Origin: Achromobacter pulmonis
Lineage (GTDB): Bacteria > Pseudomonadota > Gammaproteobacteria > Burkholderiales > Burkholderiaceae_B
Reading direction: 5' to 3'
Assembly (NCBI RefSeq): GCF_002885955.2
Contig: NZ_POQS01000009.1
Span: forward strand, 45,411-109,410
Length of the DNA stretch: 64,000 nt
The position numbers and the translations under genes were made by a program. The notes beneath the pieces were generated by a model. That model saw nothing but the letters and a program-made list of their open reading frames with translations. It was not told the origin of the DNA and did not search any database. This document shows positions 63,619 through 64,000 of this stretch, piece by piece (position 1 is the stretch's first letter; the number at the start of each line of letters is the position of its first letter).

Positions 63619-64000
63619 CTACCCTTCACCGCCGACAGCAGGACTGACAACCCCCACATACCGGCAATCCAGCTCCAGCGACAACTCATCCATCCCCAGG
63701 ATATCCAGCTCCACGGCAGTCCCCCGTTCCAGCTCCGGCATCCCGCCGACCCGCGTCACCAGCGGCGCATTGGCGAAGCGCACCAGGTCCTCCCGCAGCA
63801 CGTGGGCCACCGTGCGCGTCACGTTGTGCTGCTTCAGCCAGCGCAGGCACCAGTAGCGCTCCATCGCGCTCTGGAATTCCGCCCACGCGGCGTATTGCGC
63901 GTCGAACGCGCCGATGATGGCGAACAGATCGGCGTCGCGCGGCTTGAACGGCGCCACCAGGCGCGCCGACACGCCATGCTCCACCGCCGCGATCAGCTGC
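63619..64000 (-). CDS. RNase II/R family exoribonuclease, 3' part only
   Basis: The last 127 codons of a minus-strand gene whose start lies past the window end. The frame is open to base 64000 (QLIAAVEHGVSARLV). The helix region AMERYWCLRWLKQHNVTRTV followed by a beta-rich S1-like end (ERGTAVELDILGMDELSLEL) matches the C-terminus of RNase II-type proteins of betaproteobacteria. The catalytic RNB residues are not in the window. Confidence 0.7.
   Translation of the reverse strand, partial: QLIAAVEHGVSARLVAPFKPRDADLFAIIGAFDAQYAAWAEFQSAMERYWCLRWLKQHNVTRTVAHVLREDLVRFANAPLVTRVGGMPELERGTAVELDILGMDELSLELDCRYVGVVSPAVGGEG

Overview
The window is high-GC, densely coded DNA, with most genes in head-to-tail operons that overlap by 4-14 bp. 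It reads as a betaproteobacterium of the Alcaligenaceae (Bordetella/Achromobacter type). The reasons are the argJ - DUF815 ATPase - MutT/ThiE fusion order, the YqgE-RuvX-PyrB-PyrC' block, many branched-chain-amino-acid-type (HAAT) ABC transporters, and short palindromic intergenic repeats. No rRNA, tRNA, CRISPR array, phage or IS transposase was seen.

Layout. 1-961: 3' part of an RND-type outer-membrane efflux gene. 976-8278: amidase, periplasmic binding protein, LysR regulator and a full LivMHGF transporter around a strong 27-bp palindrome. 8325-12687: MutT-ThiE fusion, DUF815 ATPase, argJ, a paired inverted repeat and an unknown membrane protein. 12726-18964: MarR regulator, a formamidase-like hydrolase and, divergently, a second HAAT transporter (LivKHMGF). 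19262-25637: a SiaABCD threonine-phosphorylation/c-di-GMP signalling operon plus a PAS-PAS-GAF-GGDEF-EAL protein. 26459-34246: a seven-gene operon for CoA-thioester breakdown of an ortho-substituted benzoate, best matched to the aerobic 2-aminobenzoyl-CoA pathway of Azoarcus evansii (monooxygenase/reductase fusion, SDR, crotonase, acyl-CoA dehydrogenase, CoA ligase, thioesterase, RidA). 34763-41735: AraC regulator and an operon with an orphan binding protein, dienelactone-hydrolase fusion, two-subunit Rieske dioxygenase, isochorismatase-like protein and SDR.

41725-54319 and on to 56084 are mostly housekeeping: FapA-like protein, lytic transglycosylase, thiD-like/thiE/hemL, rubredoxin, YqgE, RuvX, PyrB-like, PyrC-like, PlsC-like acyltransferase, apaH, lptG, mtgA, aroE and a TonB-like protein. 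56128-63489 is a ferric-type ABC transporter with its own two-component system. Its histidine kinase carries a third membrane segment and a whole periplasmic binding-protein domain at the C-terminus. The window ends in the 3' part of an RNase II-family gene.

The main points of interest are as follows. (1) The kinase / binding-protein fusion next to a homologous free binding protein. (2) A shared 20-bp dyad upstream of both halves of the aromatic-CoA regulon, a likely MarR operator, with the Sia operon lying between the halves. (3) PyrB, PyrC and ThiD homologues that have lost catalytic residues. (4) Three dispersed intergenic repeat families, two of them of exactly 65 bp and one a mini-element with inverted ends.
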